From Isoetes taiwanensis (taxonomy: Eukaryota > Streptophyta > Lycopodiopsida > Isoetales > Isoetaceae), in NCBI GenBank assembly GCA_021234155.1, contig JAJEKV010000061.1:7859013-7923012 (forward strand): DNA of 64,000 nucleotides. Reading direction: 5' to 3'. Shown here piece after piece: positions 46,632-58,400 of this stretch. The notes beneath the pieces were generated by a model, which saw only the letters and a program-made list of their open reading frames with translations, was not told the DNA's origin and did no database searches. The translations under genes were made by a program, and so were the position numbers. Every line of letters starts with the position of its first letter. Positions within the stretch are counted from its first letter, which is position 1.

Positions 46632-49169
46632 TGTTATGAACATGTTAAAATACATGGGGGCAAGGTAAACTAAACTATAATCACTAGCTATGCAAATAAA
46701 TCCCATGTTAATGGGTGAGGTGGCATGGCCCGATTGGGTGGGCAAGCCAACAGCCAACGGGCTGGGTTGTGGCGCAGGCAGCCTCCCGGATTTGGCTTCT
46801 GAGGCATCGAACAGATCCCAGGAGGGATCTAGAAGCAGGGAAGTTGATCGATTTGGCCAAATCGGCCCCTGGGTTTCAAGGGGAGCTCTTCATATTCCCG
46901 TTTCATGCCCTATATATAAAGCCCATATTTCCCAAAGAGGGCAGCAAACTATAAACCTTAGCCATTCTTGATCAATTCTGTAAGTGCCAACATCAATCTG
47001 AGTCTTAAGAGAGGATTGAAACACTGTGGAGAGATCAGGGATTCTGAGGGCAGAGGCGGAAGGTGTAGATCGATGTGCTTTGTAGCTTTCTGAAGTCAAG
47101 ATCCATTTCATTGGTATCAGAGCCTGAGTTTGAGGCTGATATGGATAGTAGAGAATCTTAGGAAGAAGCTTCTTTACGAATTCCATAATATCCCGCAAGT
47201 AGGGCACGGAGGGAGAGTGGAAGACATACGAATTGGTTAAAAGACAATTCTTTTGGCCGGTATGAAACAAGATGTAAAATCTTATGTATCACAGTGCCAG
47301 GTATGTCAAGCGGTAAAAACAGATCATGGGAAAATGCCAGGATTATTACAACCGTTACCTATACCTTTGGAAAGGTGGGAATGCATAAGCATGGATTTCA
47401 TAGTTGCACTCCCACGATCCAATCGACACCACACCAAGTGCTAGTGATGGTCGATTGTCTGACAAAGTATGCAAAGTTCTTAGCATTACGAGGTGATGCT
47501 ACTGGACAGGATGTGGCCAAGGAGTACCTAAGGGTTGTGTACCCTATGTTTGGTCTGCCACGAAGAATTGTAAGCGACCGAGACTCTAAATTCACGGGGC
47601 ACTTTTGAAAAGATTTCATGAAGGGGCTAGGAGTAAGCCTCAGTATGAGTAGTGGAAATCACCCCCAAACTGATGGACAAACAGAATGAATTAACATGAT
47701 CCTGGAGGATATGTTAAGAAGTTTTGTGTTTGAAAAACAGTCCAAGTGGGAGGAATATTTGCCCTTTGTAGAGTTTGCTTACAACAATGCATACCACATA
47801 GGAACTAAAGTGAGCCCCTTTATGGCAATTAAGAACCCAAGATCATATACTGGGACTAATCAAGCCTTGAAAACTGATGCGGCTATCCATATGTTGGAAG
47901 ATATGCAAGCCATATTATATCAGTGTAGGGCAAACTTAAAGAAGGCTCAAGATTGAGCTAGACTAAATGCCAACAAACATTGTAGGGAGGTAACCTTCAA
48001 GGAAGGTGAGTGTGCATTCTTACAAATAGTTTATCCCTCGTCACTTAAGGTTAGGACCTTGAAGCCATTGGTCAAGGGAAAAATTCCCAAATTGACGCCC
48101 CGATATGCTGGACCCTTCAAAGTGTTAAAAAGGATCAATGAGACAGCATATGAGTTAGAGCTTCCGGATGGAATAGGAGTGCATCCTGTCTTCCATGTAA
48201 GCCAACTCAAGAAAGCGATATTGTCCACGGACAACGTAATTGCTCCAGCGACAATACCCCTAGCCCTTAGCTCAGAGTAACTCCTGAGGCGATTCTAGAC
48301 ACTCGCATTCAGAAGCTACGCAATAGAGATATTACGGAGTACTTGATCTTGTGGCGAGGTCAATCACTCTCGGAGGCCACATGGGAGAGTGAAGAGTACG
48401 TTCAGCAAAACCCTCATTTGATTCAAAATCCGTGGAGGCCACGAAAAGATTAGTTGAGTCAATATGAGGTTAGTTACCTAGTACAATAAAATATGGGCTT
48501 GCATCAGGGATGGCAAGTAGGGACGTCCGCAAACTATGAGCTATGAAACCATGGTCACGAGGTGACCTAGGGAACGTGTTTTCGAAGGGACTAGATGACG
48601 AAACCATGGTCACGAGGTGACCCAGGGAATGGGTTTTGAAATATACTCCCACAATCCTTGGGGACCAAGGATTTGAAAGGGGGATGTATGTTATGAACAT
48701 GTTAAAATACATGGGGCCAAGATAAACTAATTTAAAATCGATAGCTATGCAAATAAATCCCTTGTTAATGGGTGAGGTGGCATAGCCCGATTGGATGGGC
48801 AAGCCAACAACTAAAGGGCTGGGCTATGGCGCAGGCAGCCTCCCGGATCTGCCTTCTGAGGCATCGAACAGATCCCAAGAGGGATCTAGAAGCAGGGAAG
48901 CTGATCGATTTGGCTAAATCGGCCCCTGGGCTTCAAGGGAAGCTCTTCATATTCCCGTTTCATGCCTTGTATATAAAGCCCATATTTTCCAAAGGGGGCA
49001 GCAGACTGTAAACCTTAGCCATTCTTGATAATTTCTGTAAGCGCCAGCATCAATCTGAGTCTTCAGGGAGGACTGAAACATTGTGGGAGGGATCAGGGAT
49101 TCCGAGGGCAGAGGCGAAAGGTGTAGATTGATGCGCTTTGTAGCTTCTCTAAAGCCAAGATCCATTTCA
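46632..49169 (+). mobile_element. Internally deleted chromovirus (Ty3/gypsy)
   Basis: LTRs at 46,632-47,110 and 48,689-49,169 start TGTTATGAACATG and end ATCCATTTCA. The 5' LTR is followed at once by the primer site TTGGTATCAGAGCC; a purine tract (GAAAGGGGGATG) precedes the 3' LTR. Flanking pentamers CAAAT and AAAAT differ at one base. TATATATAAAGCCC near 46,910 is the probable promoter. Only integrase and chromodomain remain: gag, protease, reverse transcriptase and RNase H are missing, so the element is a deletion derivative nested in the copia element. Confidence 0.93.
47130..48452 (+). pseudogene. Chromovirus integrase with chromodomain
   Basis: The zinc-binding segment ends with CQVCQAVKTDHGK. 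The catalytic core follows with WECISMDFIVALP, VDCLTKYAKF, IVSDRDSKFTGHF and NHPQTDGQTE, then the C-terminal GPFKVLKRINETAYELELP and VFHVSQLKKA. The last part, EYLILWRGQSLSEATWESEE near 48,330, is a chromodomain-like module, which in chromoviruses guides integration to heterochromatin. Stops occur after GHF, after QTE, after KKAQD and after LALSSE, with frame changes. Catalytic Asp residues are present, but the gene is not translatable. Confidence 0.9.
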
Positions 49170-50090
49170 AAAATAAAGGGGAAGTCAATACAGATACTGC
49201 TGAGACAGGTTCATTTGACAATGCAGAACACCAATAAGACAAGAAGAAAAGAAGGACAGAGGTAGAAAAACTAAACGGAAACATTGAATTAGATCCAGAT
49301 TTGTATGACATAATGGATCATGGCAGTGTCGCATAATGAAGAACTGGATATATATCAGATTATGGCCGTACTTGATCCTGACATACCAGTCTTATGAAGA
49401 AGCTATGAATTCAAAATATGCAAAACAATGGGAAGATGCAATGATTGAAGAACTGTCAGCATTCAAAAGGACTCAGACATATGATGTGGTTAAACAACCT
49501 GAAGGGAAAAATGTTATAAGAAGCAAATGGTTGTACAAAATTAAAAGGGGCATTAATGGTGAGGAAAAGTTCAAAGCAAGATAGATTGCACAAGGATATA
49601 GTCACCTATAATGAAATTAACAAGCATAAGAATTCTCATGGCATTTGCTAATGCACACAACTTGGATATACACCACATGGATGTAAGCACAACATTTTTA
49701 AATGCTGAATTAAATGATGATGTCTATATGAGGCAAGTTCCAGGATTCGAAATTCAGGAGGAAGGAACCTTGCAGTGTATGGTCTCAAACAATCTCCCAA
49801 GATGTGGTATCAATGCATAGATAAATATCTTCTAGATCAAGGATTTATCAAATTTCTGAATGATGGGAATCTATACATACTTAGCAAGGGAAGTCAGTTC
49901 TGCATATTAGCCTTGTATGTAGATGACAATATCTTAGTACCAAGTGACATTGAAATGCTTAACAAATGTAAACAAATTCTGACCAGAAAGTTCAAAATGA
50001 CAGATCTAGGAAAAATTAAGAAATTCTTGGGCATCGAAGTGTCAAGAGATAGAGACAATAGCATATTGAAAATTACTCAATCGAGTAATA
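49170..50090 (+). pseudogene. Copia reverse transcriptase
   Basis: Copia sequence resumes after the chromovirus. Recognisable blocks are YEEAMNSKYAKQWEDAMIEE, RSKWLYKIKR, MDVSTTFLNAEL, YGLKQSPKMWYQ and the catalytic LALYVDDNILV. GKIKKFLGIEVSRD follows. The frame ends at KITQSSN, where the 11-kb transposon is inserted; it resumes at 61,136 with IEGMLKRFNMHD. Several stops and frame changes are present (near 49,335, 49,584 and 49,800). Confidence 0.92.
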
Positions 50091-50368
50091 AAGCAGAGTT
50101 TCATTAAAGTTGGAAATTTCGTGATTCCATTTTCGCTCGAAATGAAATTGTTCGTTGTTTTTTCACACATTCAGCAATCAAATCTGTGCTATTTACTTAA
50201 AAATGCACAAGGATTAGCCCGAAAACCGCTCTATTTCACACGAAATGGGGCGGAAATCGACGGTCAAAACAACCTGGTTGCGCCATTTGAATAAAAATTG
50301 TGGAAAAAAATCAATAAAGTCGCTGCATTTGAAGTGAATCATAAGGACAATACACGGGAAAAAGCAAA

Positions 50369-50435
50369 CAAATAGCGCGGCCGCGCAGTCTGTTGCAATA
50401 TATTCATATTGCAAATGGCGCTGCTGCGCTATTTG
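50369..50435. repeat. Palindrome cluster 1
   Basis: A half site CAAATAGCGC at 50,369 and a full 24-bp palindrome at 50,412-50,435 (CAAATGGCGC, TGCT, GCGCTATTTG). GCAATAT and ATATTGC between them can also pair. The cluster lies about 280 bp inside the left terminus, beyond the 3' end of the methyltransferase gene. Confidence 0.9.
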
Positions 50436-50796
50436 CTTTACAAGTAAGATATACAAAAGGGGCAAATACATTAAGATCGTATGTGTCATCAGTATTCAAA
50501 AGATTAATCAGTACAGTAATCATCAATACCACAGAGGTAAATCTTATATACAAGTATGATATGCAAATCAGTTTTCAATATTCATCACCAAAAACATTAT
50601 CATCTACTTTATCAATATCATCCGGGTTAATCTTACTTCGGTCAATCTGCGTTTCGGGATCTTGTACCACTTTTTCCCCGGATCCTGTGGCCTCTCCTGC
50701 ACCAGCCTGTGACCCATCTCCTCCACCACCATGTGATGTCTCTTCTCCACCACCATGTGATGTCTCTCCCGCTTAGAGGTGTCCGGTGCCAAAACC

Positions 50797-53620
50797 TTAC
50801 GAGTCCATGGTCTTTGGATCAAGCAAGGGATTAATGACGTTGTCAATTCTTCCAAGAATCCCTAGCATACATTGGATCTTTTTTCCATCATGCTCATAGG
50901 CCACACTACTCCTTTTTAACTGCAATGATGCCCTAGCAAAAGCCCCACCAGAAAAAAAGTCCAGAACAAAGTTACCTGGAGGGCAGAGCTTATCGACATG
51001 GTATGCTGTTGTAGCAGGACCAACCTGCTTGTGAACCAAGTATTCCCCTTCCATACCTTGCCAACTGTATTTGAACATGTCCCTCGGGGCTTGGTAGCCG
51101 ATTCTACGGCTCGGCACCTGCGCATCTTTATGGGTCTTAGGAACTTGGTGCTTTCGGGGATGTTCACCATAAAACACGAGATCCGGTGTTCATCAGGCTG
51201 TGCTTGGGCTGAGATCCTGGTGGCTAGAACCACAGCTGTTGGCTCTTTTATGCCACCACCTGGTGCCCACCCACTTTCCTCTTCGTACATGCCTAAGTAA
51301 ACTCTAGATCTGGATTCTAGTCTCTCCAGGGCAGTGCAGAAGAGACTCGTATGTTCCGGCTTAGCAAAACATATTACCCAGTATGTCTCAACGTCTGTCA
51401 TCTTAGAAGCGGCATCAAAGAATTTGGCGAGTGGCGGGATCCCAAATCGAGTAATTTGCTCCTAGCATCCAAGCAGATCATCTTTGGCAAAAAGACGATC
51501 CGATCTGGACAATCCCATCACTAGAAACGCACTCCACAAAAAATCTTTTGAACTCGCTGCCGGCCTCAGCGGCTTTAGAATCTTACGGATGGATCTGGGC
51601 CTAATGAGAAGGGCACATTACCATGGACGCCCTCTTTTCAATTATTCGTCCCGAGACCCACTTATTATGCACCACACCCCCACGATAGGAGGGTTGAGTC
51701 CGGGAATCTGTCGGACACCTTTCTCAAGTCCTCGAACTTTTCGTACTTGATTCCAAGTTCATCATGGATGTAGTTGAGAATCTCCTTCTTCATGTAGGCA
51801 AGAATCCTCAAGTTCGGGCTCTCGCCTTGAAAAATTATCACCCTTGTAATCCGATGTGACCTTAACGTAAATGTCCCCCGGGATGGCTTCCCACGGAGGA
51901 CAGATTCTGCGATCTTTCGTAATCCAGGCCTCTCATGCATCTGAGGTAGTTCTCGCTAAAATAGTCCTTATCCTTTGCCCAATTGACTGCTATTTGTTGG
52001 CCCTTGTTATCTTTCAGCTCCCCCTTTTTCCATTTATTCCACATTTGGCTTAAAGAGAGCGTAAATGTCGCCCGGCATGAAAACGAACTGTTGACATCCT
52101 TGGCATGCTTTCCCTCGAGAATCTTGTCAACCATTTCAAGGTAATGCTGAAAGGGCAAACCAAATATGTTAGAGCTTGAATGCAAAGCGATTGTCAAATG
52201 GCGCCGCCAAGCGCCATTTTGGCATCAAATGGCGCAATGGCCGCTTATTTGACCTCAAATGGCGAAAGTGGCGCCATTTGGCTCATCTGATGGTACATAC
52301 CTTGTATTAAATTCGCTTCTTGATTGGCCTTTTCTGCTGGTGCTGGCTTGCCGCACTCCTGGTATTGCCTACGCGGGTGGTGTATCTGATCTGCGTAGGG
52401 TTCCTTAAACACTGTCCTGGCTCATTGACATCCACACTGAGCTGAAGAAGGTCCAAGTCACTCAATGCTCCAGAAAGAACTCTGCACATTCTATAAGTGT
52501 AAATCTTCATGAGTTCTATTTCGCATCTTAAATCCCCAACCGACACCACGTACATGCCGGGAGGAGCGAGTAAATGGTTGCCATTGATAATGTAGAACCT
52601 CATACCAGCCAGGTCTGATTCTTGCGACCAAGGTACTAACCGCCCAGATCGGATCAAAGGGCACCACATCTGCCGGCGTGAAGACTGGATGGGGATCTTC
52701 AGCAAATGACTTGCACAGTTTCCTAACATGTTCAAGATTTACAACTCGTGCTGTCATGTTAGGAGGTGCCTCTTCCATATCCCAGATGGATATTTTTCTT
52801 ACATATGTCACACCTAGAGGAAACATGTGACCGTGCTGCTGTATTTTTTTTAGAGTTTCTTCTGCCAACTCCTCCTCGGTATCACGGTCCATCTTCAACT
52901 CCGAGGGCACCTCCAGACTTTCCATTTTCCTCTGCTTTCTGACCCTCATCTCCTTCTTTGTTTCCCTCCTCCTTTTATGCGGAATGCTTTCAGCCGTCGA
53001 TCCAGCGCCTTTACCTCTCAAATGTGGAGAGGATTTAGTATCACTAATGGTTCTCTCGAATCCTCGCTTTATCCAGGGGACTTGATAGGAGAACCGATCC
53101 CGATAGGAGGAGACTTGGGAGTGACTTGGGAGGAGACACCGGGATTTTCTCGCCGTCTTTCTTTTGATTCTCTTCCTCATGCTCCGCCCCTTCCATTTGG
53201 ACTTCCTTTGGTTTGCCTTTTTCTTCCCTTGGCTTGGCTTGCCTAAGGTTTGGCTTGGCTTGCCTTGGCTTTTTCCTTGAAATCTCCTGTCGAAGCCAAG
53301 TGCTGTCCATTAGAGCAGGCATATTACAAGAGGTCTTGGCTCTGACAATATGTGACACTGAGTTCTTTGATCCGTCCATAGCTGAACGGAGAATGCCAAA
53401 TCCTCTAAGTAGCTCGACCGTGCCATTAATAGCATTTTGCCTCTTTGCTTTTCATTATGAAGGCAACGGCCGACCTTTTCTTTTGGCAGAGACTGTCTGG
53501 TCCTTGATGATGGATTCCATCATATGTGGATCGTAAAACTGCCAGTCCATGCAGTACAGATCAATGCTGCAATTCACGGGATCCTCCACTGTGCAACCAA
53601 GGAAGTCTAATCTTCCTGCT
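50797..53620 (-). pseudogene. ParB-like domain plus DNA-methyltransferase-like protein
   Basis: Read 5' to 3' on the minus strand. A head at about 53,620-53,470 has CSIDLYCMDWQFYDPHM and an AT-hook-like KRKGRPLP. Lys-rich segments follow (53,380-52,850). A ParB-like region at 52,800-52,560 shows NLEHVRKLCKSF, DVVPFDP and, in another frame, FYIINGNHLLA, the ParB NGNH signature. A GT-AG intron at 52,147-52,300 contains palindromes. A linker follows (SLSQMWNKWKKGEL, then MKKEILNYIHDELG). The methyltransferase half has VETYWVICFAKPEH (51,390) and, near 50,950, GNFVLDFFSGGAFARASLQL, the AdoMet-binding FxGxG motif, then VAYEHD. Motif I lying C-terminal fits beta-class amino-methyltransferases. I could not find the catalytic DPPY box; the region where it should lie (51,480-51,660) is disrupted. 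At least four frame changes are present. It is a broken copy; target base and site are unknown. Confidence 0.7.
52195..52280. repeat. Palindrome cluster 2, inside an intron of the methyltransferase gene
   Basis: Three palindromes of 25-26 bp at 52,195-52,220, 52,226-52,251 and 52,256-52,280, each with CAAATGGCG-type arms around a short spacer. They fill most of the 154-bp intron (52,147-52,300). Confidence 0.9.
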
Positions 53621-55411
53621 TTTTACCTCCGCATGTTGACAATGATGCCAAGCCGCATCCTGGCGTCTTGTTCACCACTTTCGACTTTGTGAGGAGGCAA
53701 ATTTCTCTCCTCTTGTCCCCTTTGTGGGGTCGACCCCCTTCCTCCAAGGGAATTGCCCCGACAATTTCCATGCACCATGGCCTTCCAGCCATGACCCGCG
53801 GTCTTCTCCGTCACAGCGTTTTGGGCCTTGGACAACGGCGCACAAGAAAACAACAAATCAACATTCAAATCATGAAACCCAAACCCAACCCACTCGCCAT
53901 TTGCATGGAAATGGCGCCATGCTGCGCCATTTGCCGGTCGAGAAATGGCGCTAGGCGCGCCATCCATGCAAATGGCGGCAGCTGCGCCATTTCTCGGCAA
54001 ATGGCGCGGGTAAATCTATTTTCGATACAAATAGGATAAATTGGCCATTTCCATGCAAATGGCGTCGCTGCGCCATTTCTCGACCGGGCGGTCGGGAATC
54101 TACGGCCAGCCAACAATCCGCAGTGTACCTCCTATTCCGCGCGTCACGAAGTCGAGGCATTCTCGGCCAGCGAAGTCGATAATAAGGCACGTACTTTCTA
54201 GATTGTTGGCAAGTCGAGGGAGAGGCGACTAGCCGATTGGAGAAATGGCACATTGGCGCCATTTGCATGGAAAATGGCAAAGTGGCTCATTTACATTACA
54301 CTACATCTGATCTAAACAAACTACAAAAGTAACACATCCCAAAAAAATGGCGCGTCCGTGATATTTCTTTCAGACGGAACCACAAAAACTCACTATCCTA
54401 GACACCTGGCTACATGAAACGGCGCGGTCGCGCTATTTCTTTCTCGGGAAAAAACGTAAAACTCACTATCCTAGACACTGGCTACATGAAGCAAGCCATG
54501 GTCGCGGTATTTCAATACCCATGACGAAAAACAGGTTAAAAACAATCGAACTAACTCAACCCGACGCCATCAGATATGTAATCGCACAGGGGACCGTAGA
54601 AATTCTACTCCACCTTTTTTCCTCGAGCTCCCGGATCAACAGGCGCTACTCGAAGGCGCTAGAGAGAGAAACACGAAGGCGCTAGAGAGAGAAAGCTAAG
54701 GCGCTAGAGAGAGAAGGCGTATATACTGGCCATTGGGCGCTGGGCGAAGGCGCTTTATATCGGCGGATGAAATGAAATGAAAGAAATGAAATGAGAGAAA
54801 ATAAACCCGGGCCAAATTAATGGCGCCGACAGATTTGGCCCACAGTCCGTCCCCTCGCCAGCCCCTTCCGGTCCCCGGTCACTTGAATTTTAAATTTTGA
54901 ATTTGAATTTCCGCCCGTCCGCCAATTGAATTCTAAAATTTGAATTCCACTGCTTCGCCACTAGAATTTTAAAATTTGAATTCCCGCCACTTTTCAAGAT
55001 ATATTGTGCCACCCCTCGCCTCAAAGCCGCTTATAAAATCTGCGGGTACAGATATGGTAAACGAAGGCGCTTTCGTCCTCAGATTAGCGGGTTGCATTTT
55101 ACGCTCCCGTCCCTCGCTTCAACATCCGAGGTACTTTGTGCCTTAGAGGACTTGGCGCCAAGTCGGCGTCTATTCCGCCTTAGGCATTGGTTGTGAAGCG
55201 CTTCGAGGGCGCTACCAGCGGTTGTAGGCGCTTTAGTTGGTTGCGTGAAGCCGGTTGGTTAGCGCGCTTCTTCATTTCATACGGCTTCTTCATTTCATAG
55301 CCCGCGCTTCACTTGGTTGCGCTTCTTCATTTCATAGCGGTAGCTTCTTCATTTCATAGCGCTTCCTCTATTTTGAAGGCCTACTTGATTCAAGGCTCTT
55401 CCCTTCTTTCA
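53621..55411. promoter_or_regulatory. Divergent promoter region between the two transposon genes
   Basis: Separates the minus-strand methyltransferase gene from exon 1 of the plus-strand transposase gene. The first part (53,621-53,900) is still open on the minus strand and may be coding. Palindromes lie at 53,908-54,265. GGCGCTAGAGAGAGAA is repeated three times at about 54,655-54,717, and GCTTCTTCATTTCATA is repeated about four times at 55,267-55,365. I could not fix start sites. Confidence 0.6.
53908..54265. repeat. Palindrome cluster 3
   Basis: Palindromes at 53,908-53,933, 53,942-53,965, about 53,969-53,993, 54,056-54,079 and 54,242-54,265, with an extra half site near 53,998. Arms are AAATGGCGC and GCGCCATTT with four to six bases between. 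Weaker copies follow at 54,346, 54,417 and 54,487. Some are extended by TGCATGG or TCTCG, so there are subfamilies. Confidence 0.9.
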
Positions 55412-58400
55412 ATGGCGCGATTCTCGATCTACAATGATCCCAAGGTTAGTGATTACTGTTTTTTAGTTTAAGCGTGCAATTTCTCCTATAAGTGCGAATA
55501 ATGTTTCTACCACAGAGTGTCAGAGTAAACTGTAACAATCCGGGAAATAATCTGAGTAGTGTTGTAATAACCGCAAAGATGTCTGTAACAATCGTAATAA
55601 TCTTGTAGTCCGTAGTAATCTCTACTAATGTGTATCTGTAATCTTGATGTCTGTTGTATCCCGTGAAGTTATATGTAGTAAATCGTAGTAACTGCATCGT
55701 GTAACTGGCTGTCCTAAGTTTTCTGCTTTGTTCCTAAAGCCAAATGGCGCTGGTGCGCCATTAAATCAAATAGCGCAGCCGCGCCATTTGTCTCCAAATA
55801 AGCAGCCGTATTTGTTTACTCAAATGGCGCGGCTGCGCTATTTTGTGGCAAATGGCGCGGCTGTGCTATTTGAACAAATGGCGCATCCACGCCATTTGCC
55901 CGCTTTTTTATGAATATTTTATGATCATTTCCGCGGGGTTTCTAACAATGTGTGTGTCATTGCATGCTTGCGGGGAAAGGACCTTCGCAGAACTTCCTAC
56001 GTGGGGACGTGGTTGTTGCTAGGGGGCATGAACTGCATAGAGGGCACCTACATGGAAAGAGCATTGACTACTTTAAGAACGTCGTCGTGGAGGTTACTGA
56101 AGCCATAATTCCATCCCATGTGCTTCCCATTCCATGTGCAGGTGCGGATAACGTTGCTGAAGCCGTAGGCACATTTATCGAATGGCCTAGACGTGACGTG
56201 AGAATCTGTCCAGATGCTTCACCTGTATCATCATCTGAGACGAAACCCCCAACCTGCCTAGTAGTTCCTCTACATCGTCATCACCCAGTTCTCCTTCATC
56301 TCAGCCAATGAGCAACACGGAGAACTTGGTGAACTTATGCAGTGACAATGTTGTTGTTGGCAGAGGTCATTGGCTGAATAGAAGTAGCATCCATGGGAAG
56401 GATGTGGATGCACAGAACGTGGTTGTGCAAGTTACCGAGGCTGTGGTGCCAACTCAGGTGCTTCCGATTGCATGTGCGGGTGCAGATAATATTGCAGAGG
56501 CTGTGGGCACATTCATCGAATGGCCTCGAAGCGATATACGTTTTCATGGCATTGATGCAGCCCATGATGAGACACCAAGATCAGACATGGGGACACCTAC
56601 CTCATACAACTCATACATAGAATCTGTGGAGGCGAGATCGATGCGAGATGAAGAGATTGATCCATCAATGGATTTAGCTACTTTCGGTTTTCTTTCGAGA
56701 ATACCATCGATGATGATGAGCCACCACCTAGTTACTCAAGAACGAGAACTCTTGGAAATGCAGTGCCATATTCTCCATTCTTGTACTAGAACTAAACATG
56801 CGTAAGCTATAATTCTATTCAGTGATCCTCAGGATGCTGTTGATGATGAATTCTTAGGAGACACAAAGGTTGGCCTTTGTGTTGGAAAGGTGCTTCCAGA
56901 ACTAATGAAAGAGGATCTGAGATGTCATGCTTGTGCAGAAAGGCCAAGTGAGAATGCACTTGTTCGGTGGGAAAATAGCGATGTGATGCTGCTGGATGGA
57001 AGGACTGTCTCACAACATCTGCAAGCTCGAGAAGCTAAAGAAAATGAGGATATAGAGCTTGAATCATTTGAGGACAACATTCAGGCTCAATTCAAACGAA
57101 AGAAGAAGTATACTTACACACATAGGATTCCAAGAGAGCCCAAGGGAAAAAGCAAAGAGGAAAGGCTATGCTCTACGACTTCAATCAATAAGTTCATGAA
57201 GTCAAGCTGCTGCAAAAATACTTGCAACAAGAAACTTACCAAGCATCAAGTACGTGAATTAAGAAAAGAATTTTTATCCCAACCATACAATGCAAGGGTT
57301 ACGTTTTTTTTTTTTGGCGTCCGAGTGTGACTTACAATGGAGAAGGAGAGGACAGGATAGTGCTCAAGGGGATAGAATTGCAATGCATTTTGGGTGGCGA
57401 TGGCTTTAGGTATCGGTCGACCAACATTTTACAATTGGAGAAACAGATTTGAAGCAGGTGCAAAGGTAGCTGAACATGGTAATACTGGCTCTAAGAAGCC
57501 TAGATCCACTACACTGGCCACCGAATGTGTGCTAGACAGATTCATTCAGGAGAATGCTGAAAGTATTCCCCATAGGAGCAAAAGAGGTAGAGATGATGTA
57601 AGAGAAAACGTCACATAAGCTTCCTTCCATTCTTAATAAGAAGCTTATACATAAAGAAGTTGGTGCAAATCGTTGAAGAGCTTACGGGGAACAATCTGTA
57701 GCCTTGAACTCTTTTTATAGTATATGGAAAAGGGAATTTCCGGATGTTAGCATTGCAAAAATACAGACCTTCTCTAAATGCAACATCTGCGTGGTAATCA
57801 AGCAAAAGCTGGAAAAAACAAAAGATACAAGAGAGAGACGAAATCTTGCAATTCAACGTCGGGCTCATATGTTAGAGCAACGTTCTTGCAGAAGTCAATA
57901 TTGGCATTGTGGAGCATTGTCACAGCGGTCTCCAGAAAATCATCTATGTATAATACATGATAAGATGGATCAGGTTAAGACTTTAGTGCCTAGAAGTCAT
58001 CATCTAGCAAAATCTGTATGGAGAGGTGATCGCTTGAAGAGCAGTTTGACAGGAGCTCTGACTCATGGGCATGGTGGTCGTGCCTATGGTCATTTCTCAC
58101 TTGATTTATGGAAAGATGATTCAAACTTCCACATTGGTTCACTTTCTAGGATATTGCATAACTTGGAATTGGTACAAGAGGACAAGATAGGTGACTTATG
58201 TGGAAGTAAGCCTGCAGATTGCAAATGGATGCAAGCAGTCAAGGATACCAATCCTTTGAAGAACAAACTTGCTTCTATGGCAGAAGTATTGCCAAATGCT
58301 TCAACTACAACGAATCCTGAGGTGTTCAACCCTCTCCCCCGAAATCTCTATTTGCAACTTGATAATGCATCAGGGCAAAACAAAAATTTATTTGACTTGG

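Noticed and set aside
50214..50489. Open frames across palindrome cluster 1
   Set aside because: They are produced by the palindromes and lie downstream of the methyltransferase stop; no conserved motif.
54651..55380. Repeats GGCGCTAGAGAGAGAA and GCTTCTTCATTTCATA as members of the GCGC palindrome family
   Set aside because: They contain GGCGC or similar but are not palindromic and lack the AAATGGCGC arm, so they are treated as separate short tandem repeats.
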